DNA from: Takakia lepidozioides
Taxonomy: Eukaryota > Streptophyta > Takakiopsida > Takakiales > Takakiaceae
DNA: 64,000 bases
Reading direction: 5' to 3'
Assembly: GCA_030704615.1 (NCBI GenBank)
Contig: CM060731.1
Coordinates: 51,212,001 to 51,276,000 of the forward strand
Part shown: positions 53,061-63,983 of the stretch, in pieces
Layout of the letters: every line of letters starts with the position of its first letter
How positions within the stretch are numbered: position 1 is the first letter of the stretch
Position numbers and translations under genes: made by a program
The notes under the pieces: generated by a model
Seen by the model: only the letters and a program-made list of their open reading frames with translations
Database searches by the model: none
Told to the model about the DNA's origin: nothing

Positions 53061-53765
53061 AAACGAGCAAGAGCATCTGAGCAGCGCCAGTCTTGTTTGG
53101 GCTTACTCCCCAAACACGATTTTTGAAAGAGGGCATGATGTATGCTTGGGATGCCATGTAGCATGGGGAGGATGAAGGCATGCAGGGGGGATGGAGGGCG
53201 ATGCCATGCATGAGGGCATGTCTCATATCCTGGCAGCGGGAACATGAGGCCCGGGAGGGCGTGCTGCGTGGCAGCAGCCTTGCGGTGTACAGGCGTTGGA
53301 GGGGGGTGGGCGTGGGGGTCCACGCTGGCGGAACCGGGCCCCTCGCATTCAACTCCAGGGCCCACCTAATGCTTGGCAAACGGTATATACCCTGGTTACA
53401 GGGGCGACGGTATTTTTTACAAGGATTGGTTCGCTGACACTCCACGGTTGGGACGGTACGAGACACGACAGAGATAGCCCCATAGCCTCGAGGGAGGCCT
53501 GCCGCTCGATCACAATCTGGGCGTGTTGACCGAGGACATCATATTTCATTAACTCACAAATAACTCACAAATGTAATGTAGGGTGGTTGGGGGTCCCGGC
53601 ATAATTAAAGTGCCGGGTGGGAGGTAGATTTGAGGCGGACCCCGCAGCAAATCTGCCGGGGTGAGCCAATCATGGAGCAAGATGCGCGACATTTTTGGGC
53701 TCCGCGCCGTTAGAATGCCGTGTGGGGGCAAGTGCCGTGGCACTGTGGAGATGCTTTTAGTCAAA
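53061..53765. other. GC-rich intergenic DNA, no gene seen
   Basis: Several overlapping frames are open on both strands because the DNA is GC-rich, but none shows a recognisable domain or splice context. A block starting GTATATACCCTGGTTACAGG at 53381 recurs in the repeat at 53760. Confidence 0.45.
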
Positions 53766-53960
53766 CGTTATATAGCCTGGTTATAGGGGTGAAGGTATTT
53801 TTTACAAGGACGGTTAGGTTGGCACCGTGGAGATGCTCTTAGTCAAACGTTATATAGCCTAGTTACAAGGGTGAAGATATTTTTTACAAGGACGTCTCCG
53901 TTGACACTCCACGATTGGGACGGTAGCAGACCCCACACATACCCAATCACAACTTGGCGG
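53381..53960. repeat. Diverged repeats with GTTATATAGCCTGGTTA and ATTTTTTACAAGGA
   Basis: Three copies start near 53381, 53765 and 53849. Each has TATA(T/C)A(G/C)CC, then GGTATTTTTTACAAGGA and, in two, GACACTCCACG(G/A)TTGGGACGGTA. Unknown family. Confidence 0.7.
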
Positions 53961-54270
53961 GAAGCGCTCTCCCAATCTTGGAGTGTTGAAATAACCTTGG
54001 AGTGGTGAAATGCCTATCTATAGAGGGCGCAATTGATGGCTGGGTTGGCTTGCTCGTGCAAATGTAATGTACATGGTTGGTGGGGTCCCTTTATGCCTGA
54101 CGTAAAGAATTTAAAAAAAAACTCCTTTGTATTTCGAGTGGGCTTATTTCGTGGAGTAAAGTGCGAGGCCTATCGAATAGCGTTATGGAGTGTAAGCCAC
54201 TCGCACTCTGTAACGCTACTCGCCAGCCTGGCAAGGCACTTTTTTTTTTCAATTCTTTATGCAAGGTAAA

Positions 54271-54387
54271 CAACCCACGTGTTGCTTCACAGGTGTGAGC
54301 CCCTTGCCATGTGGGCGGAGGCCCCGCCCCTCGGGCTCCGCCCACGTGGCAAGGGGCTCACACCTGTGAAGCACCTCGCCTGGGTTG
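54271..54387. repeat. Long foldback, ~50-bp near-perfect arms
   Basis: Arm TGCTTCACAGGTGTGAGCCC...GTGGGCGGAG is mirrored with one mismatch over 40 bases and further matches out to CAACCCA. The loop is about 10 bases. As RNA it would fold into a hairpin of microRNA-precursor size; as DNA it could be a MITE remnant. A neighbouring short inverted pair GGACTTTCCT/AGGAAAGTCC spans 54428-54501. Confidence 0.85.
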
Positions 54388-54559
54388 CTTATCCTACACA
54401 AAAGTAAGAGGTAAAGCCCTGCCCCGGGACTTTCCTGGATTTGAGGCGCCTGTCCCAGGGCGGAGCCCCAGGGCAAGGGTCCGTAATCTAGGAAAGTCCA
54501 AGGGCGAGGGCTCCACCTTTCGTTAAAAACGAAACTGCCCGTTTTCGAGACTGCCCGTT

Positions 54560-55780
54560 TCTCCACTGCGTTGCCACTACGGTTTCATTGTCACGTCATT
54601 GTAGCTCGCTGCCCAAGTTTGAAAAACGTCTGCCCAATATTAAGAATAATAGATCCATAAAATATGCCAGCCTGCTGGGGGACAAATTCCATAATCTGGG
54701 ATTACAGCCCCCCTCCCGGGGCAAAAACCTGTAATCAAGTGCGAGGGAAAATTCATGTCAGGGAAGCCCTAATTTTAACAAAGCCAAAAAATCTGAAGGT
54801 TTTTACGTGTCCCGACGCAGATTTGCTCCGGGACGGAAGCATCTAAAGTTGAATGACCTACTGTAGTGTGAAAACGCCTCTCCTTCTAAAATGAGAGGCG
54901 TGTGAAAACTTGGGTGACGAAGGGTGTCATAATGCAAATGTATGAAAATTTTGGATGAGCAACTATGTTCGTCAGCGCACATTTTTGGCACGCAGGCTCA
55001 GAGTGAGTGAAGAAGCTTTGAAAATGAATCTTCTCGAGCTCGGAATGAGTGCCTTGCAGCTGACATTCGTACATCGATTCTGCTCAGGAGTCAGATCTGC
55101 TCCGGGAGTGCATTTCGATGGCGTGTGTTTATGTGAAGGGTGATGACCCTTAGTAATAATTTGGGTGTACATTGTAGTGGCAGCTACCCGCAAACGGCGG
55201 AAAGTCCGCGGGCAGGAACTTTCCGCTGCGTAAAAATTTGCTCACCTGGTTCCACACTCTGACTAGCTGGCTTCACATCCAAATGATATGTCATCCAAGG
55301 GACAAGATTGCGTTCCACTAATCTCCCTCTGGCAAACCACCCGTTCCATGCTACCGCCCCCAAATGGCACGACTGGTTCATGCCACTTGTGCATCCTGGG
55401 GAGTTCTGCTTCAAAATGCCCAAAGGAAAATCTAGAGCAGGTTTTTACGATTCACTGACGGAGGTATCATGGAAAACTGAAGCAGGTACGATGACATCGG
55501 AGCGGCGGCTGGTATGGACTATTTAGGCCGGGATAGAGAAGGGTAAGACAGACTTTGGGAGAGTGAAGAAGGAAGGTGGAAGATCCATAAGTTTGTGGAA
55601 ACAGGTCCCTGACAAGATCATTATAGTGTATGGTAGATCTTGTTCGATCAACGCATTGCTAGAACAGGACAGACGAGTGTCTCTCATTGTTCTCTCTCAC
55701 CCTCATCAGTAAAGTTGTGTGTGGTAGACTTGATAGTCGTAATATACCAAGTCTGCAAGGGAGGCCGGTCATTGGTTGGA
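54560..55780. other. Intergenic before the UbiA gene
   Basis: No supported gene. Contains small foldbacks (CCGCAAACGGCGGAAAGTCCGCGG near 55190) and short frames without domains. The last part, with CTCTCTCATTGTTCTCTCTC near 55680, may be the leader of the next gene. Confidence 0.45.
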
Positions 55781-55785
55781 GGACC

Positions 55786-58700
55786 ATGGCAGCTATGATC
55801 AGTTGCAGTGGTACTGGCCGGTTGAAGTTAGGGGACGTTGCAACTAGGGTTTTATTGCACCGGGACGACCGTAGCCTTCAGAAACAACAACACACCAGAT
55901 TGGGACCGGTTTACATCGCGAAGCGCACTTGCCGATCTCATGTAAGAAACTACACCATACAAATTGATCATACAAAATACTATATAACATATTTCGAGTG
56001 ATATATCGGTGCCCTGCTAGGTCGAAGGTCAGTAGTGAGTAACCATTTATATCTGATGGATCCTATCGTAGGAAATGCTTGTTGATGTTACAAAGACAAG
56101 CACTGCAAATTTGTTTATCAATACCGTCACTCGTACTAATGCTGTTTGCCCGCGATGCAGCCACTTGAAAATTCATCTGTTTGTAAGAGGGCCTTAGTGC
56201 AGTAGCAGGAGACCCTTACTCACTTGACCACAACCAACCCAAGAGGCATATCGTTTTCCACCTTAATGTTCTTATGGTCATGTTCTGCGTTAAACAGGTC
56301 AATAAAGATATGTGTTACACAAGATTAACTAGAAGAGTTTTGAACTGGATTCTCAGTTCCATTATAATCTAGGTAACAGGTGTCTTTCAGAACTTGACCA
56401 TCGAATTGGGATGGTTAAGTACGTAGCTCTGATATTATTGTCCAATTCCACAAATGAATTTGTGATATATTGTAAGCTTCTCACAGTCTCTGATCTCTAG
56501 AACAGTGACAGATGTTGAGAGCGAGGTCCTGAGTCTGCCATTGACTATCTTGTTGTTCGGATTTCGCCCGTCCTTTCATTGCAAACGAGATTGCGTTCTT
56601 CTTTATAATTAGTCTACTTGGGGACGCATACGACGCCTATTTTGACATAGCCACAACGGCCTGGGGTGGCTTATAAATCTAGCAGTTGGACTTCACTCAA
56701 TAATGAAATTGCGTACTCGTCTCAAACGATATTGTTACTGGAGCAGCCATAGTACAGAACGAACCTGAGAGGAATAGTATATCAGGCCGAGATCAAGACA
56801 AGACGGCTGTAATTTGAAGTCTGAGGACTACAACACATTCTCTCACCAAGTCACTTGAAACCCCAAAAATATATAACAAATTTATGTGTCATGGCTTTTC
56901 GCTCTCATTGCTCCATGGTATATGGTAAAATCTCAAATTTGTCTCAAGATTTCATAACTCTGATCACCGCTTGACATAACGCTTGATCACCTCCTCGGGT
57001 TGACCTTGCTTCAGCCGGTTTTAGTGGCTTGTAACAACACTTCTTTACAAGTGCATTTACTTCAGGATTGGATAACTTTCTTCTTGCCCCCCAAACAAGG
57101 GACAGCTCCAAGGGATTCAGAGCAAGTGGGATTTATGGAATGCTCGTGTGTGTATTGTAGAAGCGGACTTGTCAAAAGACGATCCGAGCAGGTCTGAAGG
57201 ACGAACCTTTTGAGATGCACTCTATGAATCCTATACTGCTGCCTGGCGAGGGAGGTGATCCCTTACCATCTGCACGGAAGACATTACTCAGGGAGGTAAG
57301 CACAGGAGGCGCCATCGGGCCGATACTGGAAGAGGACCACCCCATAGCAGCTATGGCCAAGCTTGTACAAAAGGAGATGAAGATAATCTACTTGGCATCA
57401 TGCTATGACATACCTTGTGCGTTGATGCCCTTTTGGTGTGGTGGCATCAACATGCTAGCAATGCAACCCCACATGCAGGGGTAAGTCCACAAGACTTTTG
57501 TGGTTTTGAAAGCACATTGCGTGTTTAAGAGACTTAGCGTACGTGATCTACAATTAGAAAGAGGTGTCCTTGATGTAACTACGGGATACGTCTTAGTCTG
57601 TATCTTAATATACACGTTATACCTTGGAGGTAATATCTGCAGCTGGAGCTCATCGAGCCTTGCAGATGTCACGGAAGCTGGTGCTTACAATATAGAAGTA
57701 CAAGGGAACTGCACAAGCATACTGGGAAGTACTGGACCATTCGGGCATATAAAATCCTGTGGCACTTGGTGATCATATTTATGCAGTGGGGTACTCCGGA
57801 AATTTCATAGCGTATAGTGATAGTCCTGACAGCTGCAAGTGCATAGTGATGATGAGAGCACAGAAGGTCGCCATATTTCTCTTCCGTCACTAAAAGGGTA
57901 GTGAGACCACTCCAAGGCTTTCGACTGCATCCTTGGTAACATCATCCTCTCACATAATGCTTCGTTTGTGGACAGATTAGATCAACAATTTTGGATTCAT
58001 GCTGCAGAAACGTTTGGTAAGGAAGTTTTATATTCGTGGCTGTACGTCTACACCTTCAATCTTGCCAATCAGTACGTTGGTGGACCGGATGACCTGATCG
58101 ACAAGCCATGGCGTCCCGTCGCTTCGGGTTTAATTTCTCGGGAAGGGTGTCTCAGTCGCTACATCTTGGTCAACTTACTCTTCAGCTTTGTAGGCTGGCA
58201 TGTAAGAATTCTCATCAAATTATTAGAGAGAAGGTTTCTATGCGAATCTCTTTACTAGCATATAGGGAGATCCTGAAGTCGTCTCCATTTATCGGAAAAG
58301 CTCGCTGATATTTCTCGTGAAGCCAGATCAGTTTAAAATAGTTTAAGCCTTCACACTAACTAGATTATAAAGGCAATTTATTGTTTCCTCAACTGAGTAA
58401 GTGTCTAGGCATAGTAGCATCTTTTAATTTTAGGAGTGCCTACATCTAGAATTTTTTTCCAATGAATGAAGAATCTAACCGCTAAAAATATACTGAGTCT
58501 GCAAGATATCATCTGGTAATGGATTGTCTACTATATACTGAATGTTCAGCTGTTTCAGTGGTCGTGACAGTAACAACCCGGGTTGTGGTCGCGTGCTTGC
58601 GTCAGATGGGAGTGCTGCATTGGACATTGCTGTGGCAGGGAATAGTCCTTTGGGGCCTTCTAGGCCTGCAGGAGGGGAATTCCTCAGGTGTGGGGAAAAG

Positions 58701-60045
58701 TTTTGCAATGTGGATGGGCGCTATCACACAAACCAGTGTGTCTATAAGTATTGCAAATCCTCTGACAGGTACACTACCAAGAGGCCCTGCCAAGATTTCC
58801 CGACTGTTATGTTTGGCGTTATGCCCAAATGCAATGGGTACATGGATTAGTCACAGTACCTAGTACCTGGGGTAATGAATGAATGAAAGAAAAGCTCGCG
58901 ATCACCTTGTACAGTCTAAACTTTCGCTTACTCGCTTCGCCTTGGGGGGGTCCATGTCGTAGAGCGGTCCCTGAAGATCTAGTCGTGCACATCTCCTGTT
59001 CCAAACAATTCTAAATGTGCAAAAGTTTAAACCAATCAGCTCATAGTATCATTTGTACAGACTTTATATCTTCTTACAGTTGATAAATGTGGGAACAGAC
59101 AAGTTGTTGTGGTGGGCACTTGCAAAAGCAGCCCAAGCTGGAAACCAACATTGGCTCCAGGTCAGTGTTTCCTGCAACAGCTAGCCCTACGACTGTCTTG
59201 AGTAATAATGACTTAAAGCTAGCATGGACAAGGAGAAATGACTAATGTTTTTTTGGGATGGATATAGGACTTCAGAGACGTGGCTGGTGATACCAAAACT
59301 GGAAGAAGAACGTTTCCAGTGATATTTGGAGATGATCTAGCTCGGAAAATATTGGCATTCATATTTCTCATGGATCCGCTGTTCACACACTATGTTCTCA
59401 TGAAGGACTCTTCATACTCTACTCCACAACTTATCTGCGAAGCTATCGGTGCCATCCTGTCTGGCTGTCTGGCTTACCGGTACAGACATCTCCATATTCT
59501 CTGTGTGAATTATAGAATGAACCCTTGTAGAGCGGATTTGAGTTCTTTTCGATTCTAATCCGACAGGCTCCCCAACTGCCCCTGTGGGTTTCCATTATCT
59601 ATCACCGCCCGCGTTGGACGAGAAGTGAAGCAAGCTGGCGGGTCTCAGTAGGCATTCACATCAGTTATGTCCTGAAATATGTTAAAGCTGATATAATCTT
59701 TTGTTGCACCAGGGTCTCAGAGAAAGTGAGGTGGTAGTCTGACATAACCAGAATGTAATCTTGATGATAAGAAGATCTCTTTCGGTCAGTTTTAGTTTAA
59801 CTGGTTGCAGCAGAGCTCTATCACTAAATGAATTTTCGATTCACATAACATTGTTCAACATTATTACCTGCGTTGACACTCACATGCAAGTATTGACATA
59901 CAGTCATATGATGTATTGGCCGACATTGGACTGCAGAATCCTGAGCTACAGGACTGCAAAAGAGGACCACATTACGTACGATACTTGGTTTGCCCTATTT
60001 TGGTACAACTTCAGCTTTTTGACCCTGCCTGGGTTTCTTCTCTAG
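55786..60045 (+). CDS. UbiA-family membrane prenyltransferase, spliced gene
   Basis: Supported exons: 55786-55941 (ACCATGG start; 52 codons, Ser/Arg-rich, transit-peptide-like; GTAAGA donor); about 57192-57480 (GTAAGT donor); 57976-58201 with WLYVYTFNLANQ and DDLIDKPWRPVASG, the first prenyl-diphosphate-binding region; 59080-59160; 59268-59479 with DFRDVAGDTKTGRRTFPVIFG, the second Asp-rich motif; and 59952-60045 with TAKEDHITYDTWF and the stop. The junctions 57480/57976, 59160/59268 and 59479/59952 keep the frame exactly. UbiA enzymes attach isoprenoid chains to acceptors in membranes; here a plastid site is plausible. An exon of about 50 codons between 58202 and 59079, and the link from exon 1, were not found. 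Substrate cannot be told. Confidence 0.75.
58203..59079 (+). other. Intron region of the UbiA gene, missing helix exon expected here
   Basis: The spacing between the two Asp-rich motifs is about 50 residues shorter than usual in UbiA proteins, so an exon for one or two membrane helices should lie here. Frames near 58540-58790 (for example VLHWTLLWQGIVLWGLLGL) are open, but splice sites and conserved residues do not settle it. Confidence 0.35.
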
Positions 60046-60680
60046 CTTCAGTAGCAGACAACCGGAGCTCTCACGGATTCAACTCAAGGAAGCAAGTCTA
60101 CAATTGTTTGATATACCAGTGAGACAGTACTGTCCAGATGAATATATCAGTAAGCTAGTGAGCATTGCATTTGTTAGTTACTGCAGGTGACTACGCTGAA
60201 CGAATCATTAGCGACGGAGTCACCAAGAGCGACGACTACGTGCTACTGCCACGTCACCACTGCTTTCCCTCTTTCATATAAGTGTCCATACATGCAGTAT
60301 TGTTTTACAGTGTTGTTGTATTGCTCCTCCGATATATGAGCGCTAGATGCTAGTGTGTGTGTGCCTAGATGTGCATGCTCTGATTACGTTGTTGGTAGAA
60401 AATCAGCAAGCATACTAGTATACTAGGGAACAGTCTCGGAACATTAAGAACTCCGATTAGCATAAGTTGATTTATACAGAGTGTACGCCTAACTACTCAT
60501 AAAGACTAAGATAAGAGTTAGCTACAATCACTTTGGTACGCATAATGTTTCAATGTACAGACTGGCCTAAAACGCGTTATCTACCTGTATACTAGGAGAT
60601 CATAAATAAAGGTGTGTATTTTCTACACCTCCTCTCACACCTTATTTATCCTATATACATTAGTCTAATGAAATGAGTTG
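60046..60680. other. Downstream region, possibly a Ty1/copia LTR
   Basis: No gene. A small foldback AAGGTGTGTATTTTCTACACC lies near 60608. Given the copia fragment that follows on the minus strand, part of this stretch could be its 3' LTR, but the ends were not resolved. Confidence 0.35.
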
Positions 60681-60843
60681 AGCTGACTCCTAAAGATTGG
60701 CACTTCTGATTTCTAAATGGTCTCTCATCTCTTCAAACCTTGTGCGCCCTAAGGGTTTCCTAAGGAAATCAGCTAACTGCTCTCGAGTGGAAATATGATA
60801 TAAATCCACTTCTTTGTTCACTATCCTCTCTCGAATGTACCGA

Positions 60844-62129
60844 CTGTAGTGTGAATGCACGGGAGTGACATTAAAATTTTTGTTACTTGCTCAGCTTCCG
60901 CATTTCTAGAAGAGAGGGGCTATGATACCGGTGAGAAGGAAGTTGAGCTATCCCTGTGATTTTATTTCATCCATTGAATGGACGGATTTTTTCCCTGATT
61001 TATCATCCCAACGATGGCGGAGTTCATCCATACTTGCCAGGTTATTTCAAGAGTTGAGAAAAGGATTTTCGCATGGATGGAAATAGGTAAGCTATGAAAC
61101 AATGGATTTTTCATCCGACGGATGAATGAAGTTCATCCATGTTCTAGGAACATCATGGGAACATTGGAGAACGTTTGGCCAGGATATAGCCCAAGTGCCT
61201 GCAATTTTTCATCCATCAGATGAACGAGGTTCATCCATGATTTTTAGTGCTGCAGATCGTGGAAATTAGGGCCTGTCAAGTGTGAAGAATTCATGACGAA
61301 CGGCTGAAACGGAAGTGAAAGATTTTTGCCATAGAGTAATGTATCATGTCCTTTCGGGTGCGCCCACATGGAGTGACAATGGTGAATGAGACCTGATGGC
61401 GGTAGAAACGGGGGATGAGCCTCACCGTTAGACCTTTACCGCTTGAGTAAGGGTATAAAGCACCCAAGTACGATGGTCTTCTTCTTCTTTCACTTAGGAA
61501 TAGTTGTTGTTGCTTTGATTTAGGAGCTCTCAAGCAAGACTGATGTAGGAGATAAGATTTTGAGAAATGGAATGGAGACCTGTGGCTTGACTTCAAACCA
61601 GGGGGATATTGATTAGAGGCCAGATGCAGCCCCACTATAGTCATTGAGTGTATGATGTTTCTTTTGCTTTAGATCATGTGTTTCCAGTAGCATGAATCTG
61701 GACCCAATGTTCTGTATCTGGTCCTGCTGGATGTGTTGCCTTGGTGTAATTGCACAACATGTAGGAAGGGTGCAGTGTTCTACATGATACCCAGAGAATA
61801 TTTTGTCATGCAAGGGTGAGAAAAGAAATCTAGAAAAAAAAAGAGCTGCACAGAAAAAGGAAGAACGAAAGGATAACCAGTTGTAAGCTAAGAGATAAAA
61901 ATGGAGAAGCTTCCTAGTCCCATCCATGTTTTCTCTTCCGCTGCTGTATGGATGATGGCATCTGGTCTCTGGTCATGAACAGTAAAGGGTCAATGATTGA
62001 GGATAGTGATTTAGGTAGCAAATTTGTCTTCACTAGGGTGTAGTGGCTGGGGCAGCAAGCCTCTTTGCACTACAAACCAAATTTAGATTTTACAAAAGGG
62101 ATTCATGCCCTTCTTTTTTCACACTACAG
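60844..62129. mobile_element. 1.29-kb insertion with CTGTAGTGTGAA inverted ends
   Basis: The left end CTGTAGTGTGAA and right end TTCACACTACAG are perfect 12-base inverted repeats. Taking the segment out rejoins the copia RNase H frame as HIEVHY-RYIRER, so the boundaries are right to within one or two bases, and any target duplication is only 1-2 bases (GA). Inside are TTCATCC...GGATGAA foldbacks (60960-61240) and no recognised transposase. Class unknown. Confidence 0.7.
60960..61245. repeat. TTCATCC/GGATGAA foldback cluster
   Basis: Repeated motifs TTTTTCATCC(G/A)(A/T)C(G/A)GATGAA and GTTCATCCATG at 60968, 61019, 61109 and 61207. Each can form a short hairpin. Confidence 0.65.
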
Positions 62130-62291
62130 ATAATGAACCTCTATATGTTTAGTCTTAGCATGGAACACTGGATTGTTAGCAATCTTAAGACTACTTTGAT
62201 TATCACAAAATATAGATGAAATCACTTAACCGAGATGGGAATTTGATAACTCTACCTGATCGCATTGGTTCTGATTGCCTTGGTTGAAGGA

Positions 62292-62469
62292 TGTGTCGTG
62301 CACATACATATCGCTACACAACTACATCGCTGTCCAAAACCACACAACACATGTGCACGCCACACACTAGTATATCACTAGTCCACCACTAGTCCAACCA
62401 CTAGGCTACAACTAGTCAGTCACTAGGCTGCCACTATGCTGCCCACTATGGCAGTCACTAGTCCACACA
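62292..62469 (-). repeat. Probable short 3' LTR of E5 (~178 bp)
   Basis: TG...CA block directly after the polypurine run (TGTGTGGACTAGTGAC on the minus strand). Its core is a CACTAGTCCAACCACTAGG-type tandem repeat. The left end is placed at a TG where recognisable copia sequence stops. Without the other LTR this stays provisional. Confidence 0.5.
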
Positions 62470-62480
62470 ATCGCCCCCCT

Positions 62481-62729
62481 AGCTGGTGCTTAGGTCCCTC
62501 TAAGTCCAGGTAGCCACAAGATGTGATAGTGACCATAGCCTCACTAAGTCCTCCACCACTATCCCTACTACACTCAAACTCGATAGATCAAGAGGCCAGG
62601 TGCAAGAGTTGCCCCATCATTAGTCGCCGTCTTGCAACCTGTGAACTTGAGCTTAGGATCTCATGTATTGACTCCTATGAACTTGGCCTCCCATGTCTTG
62701 TTAGCTGCCTCCAGTCATGTCCACTGCCA
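62481..62729 (-). other. 3' untranslated region of E5
   Basis: Lies between the PHD-fusion stop and the polypurine run. Open frames on the plus strand here are not supported by any domain. Confidence 0.6.
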
Positions 62730-63983
62730 CTATCCCAAGCAGTGTGGACACAACCAATCTCCGTCAGGAACCTTCTCAAGAGGTGGAGTCAAGCATCCCA
62801 TATGCCAACCCCTTGAGCATCGATCACACACCAGCATGGTGGCTGCCCCTTTGGCAGACCCACAAAGCATGCACCTCAAACCTGCAGGTACCACTGCCAA
62901 GTTTGGATCAACTCTGCCATCGACATTGGGAAGGTGACATGGCGCACAATTACGCACATGGTCCTTCCAAGTCATGCCATCCTGACCCTCCAAGATCAGG
63001 ACCCCTGAGGGCAACACCTCTCGAACCCTCAGAATAACACGCCCTGTAGTAACATCCAGAGTCGTAGGAGCAGTCTGCTGCAAATAAACATAGTCACCAG
63101 GGCTAAACCTCCAAACCCCATGACGATATCCTCCACCACGTATAGTGGCATACCTCAACGTATCACGGTGCTGTGCAATGGCAAGGTTCTCAAAAGCCAT
63201 GGGCATGACTTTCTTGAACAACTCTGCACGCTGATCACATGCACGTACCCATACGTCCGGATTGTCAAGGTTAAGGACTTGAGCAGTGTCCATACGAATG
63301 GCTGCAGGCAAATCCGGCTTTCGGCCAAATAGAAGGAAATATGGTGAGAATGAGGCAAGTGATGCTTGTTTGCTGAACCTGTAGCCCATGGCTAACCAAG
63401 GAACCTAAAGATCCCAATCTCCTAGGTATCCCTTCTGCAAGCCATACTTGCGCAAACCCCTCTTCACCGTCTGAACAACTCTCTCTGCCAAGCCATCGGC
63501 CTCAGGATGATCCCGAGAAGTGGTGCGGTGGTCTATCAAGGCTTTATCACACAAAGCCTGAAACTCCCCCAAGAACTCTTTCCCGTGGTCCGTGAGTACC
63601 TCAGCTGGAGCACCAAATCGACTAAGCACACGATCCAAGAATGCATACGCAGCCCCCTCACTAGCCTTGTCAGACAATGGAACCAACTCAATCCACTTGG
63701 AGAAGTGCTCCACCATCACCAACACATATCTGTGGTGGCGCATAGTCGGTGGCAACGGTCCTGCGAAGTCAAGACTCCACCTGTAGCCCAATCCCATGAT
63801 TGGTAAAGGATGCAACTGTGGTATAGGGGCGTTGAATGAAGCACCCACCCTGTCACACACCATGCACCTAGCCATGAACTGTTGCACCTCTGTATGCATA
63901 CCACGCCATAAATACTGCCCCTGTAGTAAACTGTGAGTGCATCGCACTCCAAAATGCCCCAACTCCTCATGGGCATGCCGCAC
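62730..63983 (-). pseudogene. Integrase fused to a C-terminal PHD finger (E5)
   Basis: 63983-63405: HHCC zinc-binding region (HAHEELGHFG ... CMVC) and DDE core with SLDFAGPLPP, EVLTDHGKEF and HPEADGLAERVVQ. A TAG at 63405-63407 interrupts, and the same frame resumes as VPWLAMGYRFSKQ. Then come LFGRKPDLPAAIRM and the GDYVYLQQ beta domain. The last 47 residues (about 62733-62873) are a canonical PHD finger: CMLC, VCDRC, WHMGC and WLCPHC with spacing C2C-11-C2C-4-H2C-14-C2C. PHD fingers read histone H3 tails, so this one may steer integration, in the place where chromoviruses carry a chromodomain. One stop makes this copy a pseudogene. Confidence 0.88.

Larger units (their letters stand above)
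60690..62265 (-). pseudogene. Ty1/copia RNase H fragment, split by an insertion
   Basis: 62265-62130 on the minus strand reads [20 protein letters not shown] and [10 protein letters not shown]. After a 1286-bp insertion, 60843-60690 reads RYIRERIVNKEVDLYHIS and ADFLRKPLGRTRFEEM, then a stop. CDNQS...A.NPVFH..TKHIE and the LAD.L.KPL end are the signatures of Ty1/copia RNase H. A further stop lies upstream of CDNQS. The rest of pol is missing, replaced by E5 sequence above 62291. Confidence 0.88.

Noticed and set aside
53023-53466. Long frames on both strands in GC-rich DNA
   Set aside because: Overlapping frames in several phases, no motif, no splice context.
58542-58850. Cys-rich 102-residue ORF as a separate gene
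   Set aside because: Lies inside the UbiA gene between supported exons; no signal peptide or known Cys pattern.
61613-61927. Minus-strand 104-residue ORF as a copia gene
   Set aside because: It lies inside the 1.29-kb insertion and shows no copia motif.
62523-62937. Plus-strand ORFs over the E5 end
   Set aside because: They are antisense to the integrase-PHD frame and to the 3' untranslated region.
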